The notes below the pieces were generated by a model. The model saw only the letters and a program-made list of their open reading frames with translations. It made no database searches and had not been told where the DNA came from. Position numbers and translations under genes: made by a program. This document shows positions 1 through 7,996 of a DNA stretch of 61,661 nucleotides, in pieces (position 1 is the stretch's first letter; every line of letters starts with the position of its first letter). Source of the stretch: Bacteroidota bacterium (GTDB lineage Bacteria > Bacteroidota > Bacteroidia > 2-12-FULL-35-15); contig JAJTCJ010000020.1 of assembly GCA_021323165.1 (NCBI GenBank), forward strand, positions 1 through 61,661. The letters run 5' to 3'.

Positions 1-24
1 GAGTGAAATTTTAAACAAATAAAG

Positions 25-1392
25 ATGTTCAAGAATTGCTGGAATTTTATTTCTGATGTGGGTTGTTATTCTGAATTAGATCATTCAGAACAAAGAAGAT
101 TGCAGTTGCTCAACAGGCTGAACGCAATTTCTTTTATTGTTTTGATCTTTTATATGATTGTTGAGATCGGATTGGATGTTTATGTCTTCATCCCCTATCT
201 CATATTTATGCTGTCGCTTGTACTTGTTACATTCGGTTTACTCTACAAAAAACATTATCGTACGGCAAAGAATTTTTCAGTTATGGCTCTTGCCGGTTGT
301 ATAATCTTTTTTTCTATAAACACAGGTGATTCATGGAGTGAAGTTTTATTTATTCCGCTTACAGCAATGCCGTTGATCATCTTCCGTCATAAGAAGATCT
401 CTGTTTTTTATCTTATAATAATTCTTTTGTTAACGGTTGCTCTGAGATTCACAAAAGAATATTTTGATCCGTTGCTGCATCTGAATGGGGATGAGATAGG
501 ACTTTTCAGAGCGATGAACCTTATGACAGGAATTGTGATCACTTATTTTATTATCTATTACTTTAAGAAAGCAAATGAAACGTTTGAAAACCAGCTGCTG
601 GATATGAATGCTGTAGTGAGTGAAAAGAACAAAGCCATTACTGATTCTATAAATTACGCCAGACATATTCAAAACGCGATCCTTCCTTCCCAGCGATCTT
701 TTAAAAAAAATTTCAGGGATGCTTTTATTCTATACAAACCCAAAGATATTGTAGCAGGAGATTTTTACTGGATGTATGCAAACGGAGACAAAATTTATTT
801 CGCTGCCGCTGACTGCACCGGACACGGAGTTCCTGGGGCAATGGTAAGTGTGATCTGTGCAAATGCACTTAATCGGACTGTGAAGGAATTCGGGATCAGT
901 GATACTGGAAAAGTATTGGATAAAGTCAGAGAACTTGTTATTGATACATTCATTTATGAAGATACAGATACAAAAGTTAATTCAGTTAAAGACGGTATGG
1001 ACATATCTCTTTGTTGCCTGGATCTTAAATCAAATGAATTGCAATGGAGCGGTGCAAATAATCCGTTATGGATAGTAAGAGATAATAGCTTGATTGAATA
1101 TAAACCCGATAAACAGCCCATAGGCAGAGTTGATAATCCGAAGCCTTTTAAAACCCTGACAATTCAATTACAAACTAATGATAACCTTTTTATTTTCACT
1201 GATGGATATGCAGATCAATTTGGAGGCGAAAAAGGTAAAAAATTTAAATACTCACAGTTAAAAGAGCTTGTAATACGATTAGGAAAAGAAAAAGCCGCAG
1301 ATCAATCAAATCAATTGGACGAGATGCTGGAAAGCTGGAAAGGTAAACTGGAACAGGTAGATGATATCCTTCTCATAGGAATCAAGATCTGA
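25..1392 (+). CDS. Membrane-anchored SpoIIE-type (PPM) serine phosphatase
   Basis: 455 aa. Residues 33-182 hold about six hydrophobic segments. A charged helical linker (about 182-215) leads to a SpoIIE/RsbU-type PP2C domain (about 225-455). Metal-binding positions are visible: D246 in AGDFY, D263 in ADCTGHGVPGA, D393 in FTDGYAD and the DD pair near 446-447. Enzymes of this family dephosphorylate serine on STAS-domain anti-sigma antagonists; that target is inferred here. The membrane part probably senses or localises. The next gene is a paralogue of the catalytic domain only. The ATG at 25 follows an A-rich stretch; the promoter lies outside the window. Confidence 0.88.
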   Translation: MFKNCWNFISDVGCYSELDHSEQRRLQLLNRLNAISFIVLIFYMIVEIGLDVYVFIPYLIFMLSLVLVTFGLLYKKHYRTAKNFSVMALAGCIIFFSINTGDSWSEVLFIPLTAMPLIIFRHKKISVFYLIIILLLTVALRFTKEYFDPLLHLNGDEIGLFRAMNLMTGIVITYFIIYYFKKANETFENQLLDMNAVVSEKNKAITDSINYARHIQNAILPSQRSFKKNFRDAFILYKPKDIVAGDFYWMYANGDKIYFAAADCTGHGVPGAMVSVICANALNRTVKEFGISDTGKVLDKVRELVIDTFIYEDTDTKVNSVKDGMDISLCCLDLKSNELQWSGANNPLWIVRDNSLIEYKPDKQPIGRVDNPKPFKTLTIQLQTNDNLFIFTDGYADQFGGEKGKKFKYSQLKELVIRLGKEKAADQSNQLDEMLESWKGKLEQVDDILLIGIKI

Positions 1393-1449
1393 TTATTCCG
1401 GTAAGAGAAAAATTATACTTATTCTGAAAAAAAACATACTTTAGCGAAC

Positions 1450-2160
1450 ATGGAAACAGCCACTGAAACGAAGAATTTTTTTATACTCTATAAACCAAAA
1501 GATATAGTAAGCGGAGATTTTTACCATGCTTTAGCTCATAAACCGACTGGAAGTAAAAATGAATTATTTTACATGTGCACCGCTGATTGTACGGGGCATG
1601 GTGTACCGGGAGCTCTTATGAGCATGATGGGAATATCCAGATTGAATGAATCCATCATCGAACGTAATTTGATTCATCCCAATGAGATCCTGGATAATAT
1701 GAGAACTGGAATTATTGCTTCGCTTAATCCGGAAGGAAGTATTGAAGAAAGTAAAGATGGAATGGATTGCGTGCTTTGCGCTTATGATTTTGAAAAAATG
1801 GAACTTGAATTTGCTGCTGCAAATAATCCTTTATGGCATGTCAGAAATGGACAGGTAACGGAATACAAACCTGATAAAATGCCTGTTGGAAAATATGGAG
1901 GAGAAATGAAACCATTTTCCCTCCAGAAAGTAAGTCTTCAAAAAGGTGATATCATCTATACATTTACAGATGGCTTCGCTGACCAGTTTGGAGGAGAAAA
2001 AGGAAAAAAATTCAAGTATAAACAACTTCAGGAAACTCTTCTAAAAAATTGTAATCTTTCAATGGAAGATCAAAAGCTTCTGCTTGAGGATGTTTTCGAA
2101 AAATGGAGAGGCAATCTGGAGCAAATTGATGATGTCCTTATAATCGGGGTTAAAATATAA
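1450..2160 (+). CDS. Stand-alone SpoIIE-type serine phosphatase
   Basis: 236 aa, essentially only the PP2C domain. Metal-binding positions are kept (D23 in SGDFY, D46 in ADCTGHGVPGA, D174 in FTDGFAD, DD at 227-228). There is no membrane segment, receiver or PAS domain. It resembles the C-terminal half of the upstream gene (shared ILYKPKDIV and ADQFGGEKGKKFKY), so the pair looks like a duplication that lost the sensory half. The 57-bp gap suggests co-transcription. Its substrate is probably a phosphorylated STAS-type protein, which is inference. Confidence 0.85.
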   Translation: METATETKNFFILYKPKDIVSGDFYHALAHKPTGSKNELFYMCTADCTGHGVPGALMSMMGISRLNESIIERNLIHPNEILDNMRTGIIASLNPEGSIEESKDGMDCVLCAYDFEKMELEFAAANNPLWHVRNGQVTEYKPDKMPVGKYGGEMKPFSLQKVSLQKGDIIYTFTDGFADQFGGEKGKKFKYKQLQETLLKNCNLSMEDQKLLLEDVFEKWRGNLEQIDDVLIIGVKI

Positions 2161-2388
2161 ACAACTGACAATCAGCTATTTCCACTGCCTATTTTCACTC
2201 AAACCTTTCTCGATCACAACAATCTGATAACCAACAACTTAAAAACAAGTTTATGGCTTTGTCGGGCTATTCAGAACCTTTATAGCCAATTCGGTTTTAT
2301 TCATCTACACTTTATTAACAGTCGTAGTGTATTGTAAATCAATCGTCTAAATAATGATTGTTAATAACTCTAATGGGCGAATGTTTCG

Positions 2389-2396
2389 TATCTTTG
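2389..2396 (+). promoter_or_regulatory. TAnnTTTG -7 element (TATCTTTG)
   Basis: A perfect match to the Bacteroidota -7 consensus. It lies inside the longest possible version of the next reading frame (2358), which argues for the internal start at 2460. The best upstream TTG (2358-2360) is 28 bp away, longer than usual. The 2161-2388 stretch otherwise holds nothing I can assign. Confidence 0.5.
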
Positions 2397-2459
2397 TTAT
2401 CCACCAAATCAAAATACGGTCATCTTAAGAAAAAAGGTTTGACGATTGAAGGGTTAGCA

Positions 2460-2834
2460 ATGGTTGATCCTAAGAAGAAAAAGCATGTTATTAAGATAAG
2501 CCGTCCATTAGTTTTTGATAATCGTTTATTACCAAAAAAGTTTGAAGGACTTGATATAAAAACAAATATTAAAATGAGTGATGATATGCCTACTGAATTT
2601 AATGTAGACAGATCACAACCAGAGTGGTTCAAATTACAGTACATCTGGGCTCCTGAGCGTTTCGAAAAATATGTTGATCGTTGTGAAAAAGAGATCAAAG
2701 CTCAGTTAAATGATCCTATGTTAACTAAGAAGGAACTTTTAGACGCATTATGCTTCGGTAACTTCGAAGAACATAAATCAAAAAGCATGCAATTGATCAA
2801 AGAAGGTAAATTGCCTGCATATCGCGAAAACTAA
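2460..2834 (+). CDS. Conserved small cytoplasmic protein, function unknown
   Basis: 124 aa from the ATG at 2460. The frame is open back to 2358, but a TATCTTTG -7 element at 2389-2396 would make that start untranscribed. The N-terminus is lysine-rich (VDPKKKKH), followed by a polar, mostly helical protein with aromatic residues near the middle (WFKLQYIWAPERF). There is no signal peptide or membrane segment. I do not recognise a named family. It is a single-gene unit, closed by a strong terminator at 2868-2900. Confidence 0.65.
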   Translation: MVDPKKKKHVIKISRPLVFDNRLLPKKFEGLDIKTNIKMSDDMPTEFNVDRSQPEWFKLQYIWAPERFEKYVDRCEKEIKAQLNDPMLTKKELLDALCFGNFEEHKSKSMQLIKEGKLPAYREN

Positions 2835-2867
2835 GGTATAAATAAGGGTTAGACATTAGTTTTAATT

Positions 2868-2900
2868 AAGCTCTCCGTTTTTACGGAGAGCTTTTTTTTT
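2868..2900 (+). terminator. Rho-independent terminator
   Basis: A 10-bp stem AGCTCTCCGT/ACGGAGAGCT with a short TTTT loop, followed by nine T residues. It closes the 2460-2834 gene. Confidence 0.92.
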
Positions 2901-2925
2901 ATATTTGTTTCACTCTATGTGTGCG

Positions 2926-2993
2926 GTCACTCTGAGCTTGTTGAAAAGGGTGCGAAAGCTGACCCAAATGTTTCGACAGGCTCAACATGACAA
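2926..2993. repeat. Dispersed imperfect palindrome (GTCAYTCTGAGC type), full copy
   Basis: The left arm starts GTCACTCTGAGCTTG and the right arm ends GGCTCAACATGAC; 16 of 21 arm positions can pair. A half copy of the same element, also preceded by GTGCG, occurs at 3828-3856 on the other side of the crotonase gene. It looks like a small intergenic repeat family. Its function is unknown. Confidence 0.6.
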
Positions 2994-3035
2994 CACACAA
3001 AAACTGCGTATCGATTCACAATTTAAAATAAACCA

Positions 3036-3794
3036 ATGGACGGACATATCAAATCATCAACATCAAACGGAATAGCAACAATTACATTTTTTCATCCTCA
3101 AAGCAATTCAATGCCCGGAGCATTACTTCGTGAGCTTGCTGCAGAGATCACCAAAGCCGGGAAAGATTCAAATGCAAAAGTTATTGTTCTTCAAAGCGAA
3201 GGTGATAAAGCATTTTGTGCAGGCGCCTCCTTTGATGAACTAATCTCCATAAAAGATCTTGAAAGAGGAAAGAAATTCTTTTCAGGTTTTGCTATGGTGA
3301 TTAATGCCATCAGAACCGCTCCTAAATTTGTTATTGCAAGAGTTCAGGGTAAGGCTGTTGGTGGCGGAGTTGGAATTGCCAGTGCAGCTGATTACACACT
3401 TGCGGTTGATTCTGCATCCGTAAAGCTTAGCGAGCTGGCGGTTGGAATAGGTCCTTTTGTTGTTGGTCCGGCAGTTGAAAGAAAAATAGGTAATTCTGCT
3501 TTTACATCTCTTTCAATAAATGCAACAGAATGGCAAACTGCTCAATGGGCGAAGGAAAAAGGATTATATGTTGAAATTTTTAAAACAACAGAAGAATTAG
3601 ATACCGCCATTTCTGCTTTAGCCGACAAATTATCAAGGTCTAATCCCGAAGCAATGGAAATGCTGAAAAAAGTATTTTGGAGAGGGACAGAAAACTGGGA
3701 TACACTATTAATTGAACGCGCTGAAATGAGTGGGAAACTTGTCCTTTCTGAATTCACGATCAATGCTATCAATAAATTCAAAGCCAAAGCGTAA
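3036..3794 (+). CDS. Enoyl-CoA hydratase/isomerase (crotonase) family protein
   Basis: 252 aa, the usual single-domain crotonase length. The CoA/oxyanion-hole segments are clear: CAGASFDEL (61-69) and GKAVGGGVGIASAADY (105-120). Relative to rat mitochondrial enoyl-CoA hydratase, the first catalytic Glu is kept (E133, in KLSELAVG) but the second aligns to Ser (about S158). A classical hydratase needs both, so an isomerase or another crotonase reaction is more likely. The reaction cannot be named from sequence. It stands alone between repeat elements, with no fatty-acid or leucine catabolism neighbours. Confidence 0.85.
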   Translation: MDGHIKSSTSNGIATITFFHPQSNSMPGALLRELAAEITKAGKDSNAKVIVLQSEGDKAFCAGASFDELISIKDLERGKKFFSGFAMVINAIRTAPKFVIARVQGKAVGGGVGIASAADYTLAVDSASVKLSELAVGIGPFVVGPAVERKIGNSAFTSLSINATEWQTAQWAKEKGLYVEIFKTTEELDTAISALADKLSRSNPEAMEMLKKVFWRGTENWDTLLIERAEMSGKLVLSEFTINAINKFKAKA

Positions 3795-3827
3795 CAATTA
3801 GCTTAAGATATTCAGTATGCGTGCGCT

Positions 3828-3856
3828 GTCATTCTGAGCGTGTCGAAGAATGTGGG
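3828..3856. repeat. Half copy of the GTCAYTCTGAGC repeat
   Basis: GTCATTCTGAGCGTGTCGAA followed by GAATGTGGG. It matches the left arm of the 2926-2993 element, but no right arm follows. Confidence 0.5.
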
Positions 3857-3867
3857 TTAGCATTATT

Positions 3868-3912
3868 CAAAAAAAACAGCCTTCGCATTAATTGCAAAGG
3901 CTGTTTTTTCTT
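3868..3912. terminator. Bidirectional terminator between convergent genes
   Basis: A perfect 9-bp stem AACAGCCTT/AAGGCTGTT at 3875-3905, with A residues before it and TTTTTTC after it. It serves the crotonase on the plus strand and csbD on the minus strand. Confidence 0.85.
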
Positions 3913-3920
3913 TTTCGGAA

Positions 3921-4118
3921 TTACAAGTTCTGGATCCAGTTAATGACCTCATCTTTTGTCTTTCCTACTTTTTGCTGAAGTCTTCCAACCAACTCATCAT
4001 CTTTCCCTTCTTCGTACTTCAGATCATCATCTGTAAGATCAGCATATTGCTGCTTAATTCTTCCCTTCACTTCGTTCCAAGTTCCTTTGAACTTCAATTG
4101 TGTGCTGCTAGTTCCCAT
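3921..4118 (-). CDS. CsbD-family stress protein
   Basis: 65 aa, typical CsbD length. It has the family pattern: [20 protein letters not shown], then [21 protein letters not shown], then a KxKDEVxxWI tail. CsbD proteins are small, very hydrophilic and often induced by general stress; the biochemical role is unknown. It is a monocistronic minus-strand gene ending at the bidirectional terminator. Confidence 0.88.
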   Translation of the reverse strand: MGTSSTQLKFKGTWNEVKGRIKQQYADLTDDDLKYEEGKDDELVGRLQQKVGKTKDEVINWIQNL

Positions 4119-4279
4119 TGTTTTATTATTTTGATTCTCTGATATATTTAAAATAATAAACCAGCATGATTATCAGGTCATACGAGCAATTTAATACTCA
4201 CAAATTGTAAATTAATGTTTCAGAAGCCAAAAACGTATGACGAAATAAGAAGAATTATTCCACACTTGAAACTGGAATC

Positions 4280-5593
4280 TTATTCAGAAACAGCCATTTT
4301 TATTTTTCTTCCTTTGATCTTTTCTTCTTTTACCAACTGGACAACTTTATGGATCTTATTTCTCTTCACAGCCGCATAAGCAGATTTATCAAGGACTTCA
4401 ATAAGGCCTAATTCTTCCTTTGCAAGTTTGCCTTTCTGCAGAAGCATCCCGACTATATCCATTTTATTGATCTTGTCTTTTTTTCCGGCTGCTATATAAA
4501 GTGTACTCCACTCTGTATTTTCCGGTAAAGAATACGTTCCGTTCAGGTCTTCTTTCTCAGGAGTGTCTTTGATAAAGGTTGGAAAATGATCAGTATCTGA
4601 TAGGATCAAATAAGCAGTTCCCTTCGCATTCATCCTGGCTGTTCTTCCATTCCTGTGAATAAATGAATCTTCGGTGGTAGGCAGCTGATAATGCATTACA
4701 AGCTCTATCTCCGGAATATCTAATCCCCTTGATGCAAGGTCTGTTGTAATAAGTATTCTGTGGCTTCCATTCCGAAATTTGATCAAGGCTCTTTCTCTGT
4801 CGTCCTGCTCCATTCCTCCGTGAAAGATATCATGGGCCAGGCCCTTATCCTTTAAAAGTTGACTGATTCTTTCTACAGCATCACGATGGTTGCAGAACAC
4901 AAGTGTTGATTTGTTTCCGTATTTACATATAAGTTCGAACAATACATCCAGCTTATCTTTCCCTGAGACCATTTTTAATTTCAGATCAACAGACTTTGTT
5001 GGAGTATTACTTAAAAAATTAATTTTTACAGGCTTCTTAACTCCTGTAAATGCAGGGATCTCCTCCATATTGGTTGCAGAGGTCAGCATTCTCTTATTAA
5101 GATTTTTTAGTTCATATATAATGAATGACATGTCCTCTTTAAATCCAAACTCCAGGGATTTATCAAATTCATCAAGTACAAGCATATTCACTGTAGTTAC
5201 ATCAAAATTAGTATTGCGTACATGATAGGCTATCCTTCCGGGTGTTCCGACTAGCACTGCAGGCGGATGTTCAAGATTATTTTTTTCTATTCGGGTAGAA
5301 TGACCTCCATAACAACAATTGATCTTAAAACCAGTACTCATCTGTTTAAAAACAGTTTCGATCTGAATAGCCAATTCTCTGGATGGGACAAGGATAAGCG
5401 TCTGCACTCCCTTCTTATCTTCTTTAAGATTCAGAAGTACTGGGAGCAAAAATCCTAATGTTTTTCCTGATCCTGTTGGTGATAGTAATATGAGATCATT
5501 TGCTTTCGCAGAAGCTTCTATTGTAGCTTTCTGCATTGCATTCAATTCACTGATCTTTAAATTTTTCAGCACCTGTTGTATCATCGTTGTCAT
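4280..5593 (-). CDS. DEAD-box RNA helicase with DbpA-type RNA-binding domain
   Basis: 437 aa. Visible helicase motifs: I SPTGSGKT (38-45), Ia VPSRELA, Ib GTPGR (116-120), II DEFD (141-144, in place of DEAD), III SAT (172-174), V TTDLASRGLDIP and VI HRNGRTAR. The C-terminal 70 residues (KMDIVGMLLQKGKLAKEELG, ending KIKGRKIKMAV) resemble the DbpA RNA-binding domain. In DbpA that domain targets 23S rRNA helix 92 during 50S assembly. A ribosome-assembly helicase is the best guess. A TACCTTTG -7 element lies 8 nt upstream of the ATG, leaving almost no leader. Confidence 0.88.
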   Translation of the reverse strand: MTTMIQQVLKNLKISELNAMQKATIEASAKANDLILLSPTGSGKTLGFLLPVLLNLKEDKKGVQTLILVPSRELAIQIETVFKQMSTGFKINCCYGGHSTRIEKNNLEHPPAVLVGTPGRIAYHVRNTNFDVTTVNMLVLDEFDKSLEFGFKEDMSFIIYELKNLNKRMLTSATNMEEIPAFTGVKKPVKINFLSNTPTKSVDLKLKMVSGKDKLDVLFELICKYGNKSTLVFCNHRDAVERISQLLKDKGLAHDIFHGGMEQDDRERALIKFRNGSHRILITTDLASRGLDIPEIELVMHYQLPTTEDSFIHRNGRTARMNAKGTAYLILSDTDHFPTFIKDTPEKEDLNGTYSLPENTEWSTLYIAAGKKDKINKMDIVGMLLQKGKLAKEELGLIEVLDKSAYAAVKRNKIHKVVQLVKEEKIKGRKIKMAVSE

Positions 5594-5600
5594 ATTTTTG

Positions 5601-5608
5601 CAAAGGTA
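5601..5608 (-). promoter_or_regulatory. TACCTTTG -7 element for the DbpA-like helicase
   Basis: CAAAGGTA on the plus strand reads TACCTTTG on the minus strand. It ends 8 nt before the ATG at 5593, so the transcript would have a leader of only a few nucleotides. No well-spaced TTG is visible. Confidence 0.55.
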
Positions 5609-5629
5609 CGCTTATAATAAGAGAATAAA

Positions 5630-5658
5630 TTGTATCACTCACAAAATCTGTATATTTG
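5630..5658 (+). promoter_or_regulatory. Bacteroidota promoter TTG-N18-TATATTTG
   Basis: TTG at 5630-5632 and TATATTTG at 5651-5658. The ATG of the S37-type peptidase is at 5662, three bases past the -7 element, so a leaderless or near-leaderless transcript is predicted. Confidence 0.6.
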
Positions 5659-5661
5659 AAT

Positions 5662-6915
5662 ATGCTGCGTTCACTATCCTTGTTATGTTGTCTTCTATAC
5701 AGCCTTGTATCTTACTCTCAGCCCCTTTTCGAAAAACTACAAAAACTTCCCGGCATCACTATTTACAAGCTAAGAAACAATCACTTCCATGAATATTATG
5801 AGCTCACTATTGAACAATTAATTGATCATAAAGACCCGCAATCTGAAAAATTCAAACAAAGGATCATTATCGGTTTTAACTCATTTGATTCATCCGTGGT
5901 GATGGATACGGATGGTTATGGGATAAATTATGCGCTTTCACCTTCTTATAAACATGAGCTGTCCTCTATTTTAAATTCTAATCTGATTATTATCGAACAT
6001 CGTTTTTTTGGCAGTTCTGTTCCTGATTCTCTTAATTATAATTTCCTTACCACAGCTCAGGTCGCAGCTGATGTTCATTACATCAGAACACTTTTTGGAA
6101 CCATTTTAAGCCAAAAATGGATCTCAACCGGGATAAGTAAAGGCGGCCAAGCTGCACTCGCGCATAAAATAAATTATCCAGCTGATGTTTATTTAACAAT
6201 ACTCTATGGTACTGCGGTTAAAAAAGGACTTATTGAGAATAAAATAGATTCTATGTTGAACTTCCTTTCCACCACTGAATGCGGAAGGAAACTAAATTTA
6301 CTGCAGACTAAACTTTTAGAACACAGGAAAGCTCTTCTTCCACAACTTGATCAGTTTATTATAAAGAATGGTATTGACATCAGAATGAAACATGAAATTA
6401 TTCTTGACTATATGATCCTGGAACTTCCATTCTCTTTCTGGCAATCAGGTGCTGAATGCATTGATATTCCGTCATCTGAAGAAAGCCCCGATAAACTGTT
6501 CAGATTTTTAAGTTCCATTATATCACCATCCTTCTATTCCGCAAAAACATTAAAGCGTTTGCAGCCTGCTTTTTATATGAGCTATCATGAACTCGGATAT
6601 TATGAATACAATACAAAAAAACTTAAGGGCTTATTAACGGAGAAGAATTATTCTAATAAGATCTTCGCTCCTCAGAACATTCAGATAAAATTTGATCAGA
6701 CTTATTTGAAATCACTCAATACATTCTTGGAAACTAAAGATGCTGAAAAAGTAATCTTTATTTATGGTGAAAAAGATCCATGGTCATCCATGCAAAATAC
6801 AGGAAAAGCGTCCAAATATATTATTAAGAACGGATCCCATAAGAGCAGGATCGTAAATATGCTTCCAACTCAGCGTAATTTTTTTGATACTCAGATCAGG
6901 CAATATTTAAACTGA
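5662..6915 (+). CDS. Secreted PS-10-type serine aminopeptidase (peptidase family S37)
   Basis: 417 aa from the ATG at 5662; a TTG two codons earlier lies inside the promoter and is rejected. A short signal peptide ends near SYSQ (about residue 20). The body is alpha/beta hydrolase-like: nucleophile Ser in TGISKGG (about 159), acidic IFIYGEKDPWS (about 370) and His in NGSHKSR (about 392). This arrangement matches the S37 PS-10 tripeptidyl aminopeptidases, which remove tripeptides from protein N-termini. Export suggests extracellular or periplasmic peptide breakdown. Confidence 0.75.
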   Translation: MLRSLSLLCCLLYSLVSYSQPLFEKLQKLPGITIYKLRNNHFHEYYELTIEQLIDHKDPQSEKFKQRIIIGFNSFDSSVVMDTDGYGINYALSPSYKHELSSILNSNLIIIEHRFFGSSVPDSLNYNFLTTAQVAADVHYIRTLFGTILSQKWISTGISKGGQAALAHKINYPADVYLTILYGTAVKKGLIENKIDSMLNFLSTTECGRKLNLLQTKLLEHRKALLPQLDQFIIKNGIDIRMKHEIILDYMILELPFSFWQSGAECIDIPSSEESPDKLFRFLSSIISPSFYSAKTLKRLQPAFYMSYHELGYYEYNTKKLKGLLTEKNYSNKIFAPQNIQIKFDQTYLKSLNTFLETKDAEKVIFIYGEKDPWSSMQNTGKASKYIIKNGSHKSRIVNMLPTQRNFFDTQIRQYLN

Positions 6916-6974
6916 TCAATTCTTTCCTTCGGCATATTTTTTACATCTCAAAAGTGTATTAAACTAATTCAAAT

Positions 6975-7820
6975 ATGAAAACATTCGTAATAACCGGAGC
7001 TACCGGAGCAATAGGTAAGGCGGCTGCCCTTGAGCTTGCCAGAACAGGAAATAACCTCATTTTAGTCGGGAGAGATAAAGAAAAATTAGATGCTGTTATC
7101 AAAGAGATCAGCTCTATAACAAAGAACCAGACAACTAATATAGTACTTGCTGATCTTGCAGATATATCATCCGTTAAGAAAGCAGCTGAGAAAATCAAAA
7201 GTAAGATCACATCGCTTGATGGACTTATACATGTCGCTGCTGCCTATAAATCAAAAAGAGAGCTTACAAAAGACGGCCTTGAATACATGTTTGCTTTAAA
7301 TCATATGGCTCCTTTTGTGTTGACTCATGAATTACTAACTTTAATAAACAGTACTCCCGGGTCACGCGTGCTGACCGTCTCAGCTCCTTCCACAACTGCT
7401 CTGAAGTTCGAAGATTTGCAGGGAAGTCAAAGATTCAATGCATTGACCGCTTTTGGAGCCACTAAAATGGCTAATCATCTTTTTACATATGCTTTATCCC
7501 GAAGAATGCATGGCATTGGAACTGCTGCCATGATATTCCATCCGGGGCTCGTTAAATCTGATCTTATACGTGAAATGGCTCTGCCTTTAAGATTACTTTT
7601 CAATCTTCTAAGCAAAAAGCCTGAAAAACCGGGCCATGCTATAGCTCAGCTAATGACAGGAAGTCATTTTAATGATGTTAACGGCAAGTTTTTCAGCAGT
7701 ACTTTTAAGGAGTTACACCCTCCGGGGAATTCAAGTGTTACCGGACTTCAGGAAAAATTATGGGATGTAAGCGAAGAAATACTTGAATCTAAAAAGCAGA
7801 AAACTGCTGTTTCTGTGTGA
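6975..7820 (+). CDS. SDR-family oxidoreductase, catalytic Tyr replaced by Phe
   Basis: 281 aa. The N-terminal Rossmann motif TGATGAIG (7-14) and LADLADISS (59-67) fit short-chain dehydrogenases of the retinol-dehydrogenase-like group. The usual YxxxK active site reads FGATK, Phe160 with Lys164 retained; a Ser at 136 or 139 is present. Loss of the Tyr hydroxyl should greatly reduce normal dehydrogenase chemistry, so the protein may bind NAD(P) for another purpose. There is no neighbouring pathway gene to suggest a substrate. Confidence 0.82.
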   Translation: MKTFVITGATGAIGKAAALELARTGNNLILVGRDKEKLDAVIKEISSITKNQTTNIVLADLADISSVKKAAEKIKSKITSLDGLIHVAAAYKSKRELTKDGLEYMFALNHMAPFVLTHELLTLINSTPGSRVLTVSAPSTTALKFEDLQGSQRFNALTAFGATKMANHLFTYALSRRMHGIGTAAMIFHPGLVKSDLIREMALPLRLLFNLLSKKPEKPGHAIAQLMTGSHFNDVNGKFFSSTFKELHPPGNSSVTGLQEKLWDVSEEILESKKQKTAVSV

Positions 7821-7996
7821 AAAGAATTTAATTTGGCATTTTCATGCATTTACAGCATTAAATTTCGAGATAAAATCATTAAGTAAAATTAAAGGTAAAT
7901 TAATCTACATTTAACTACGTTTTTATTGGGTTGGTCTAATTAATCTATGAAAGATGATCTGACGGTGGTAATTTTAATGAACGTAATTTCGGCTGT

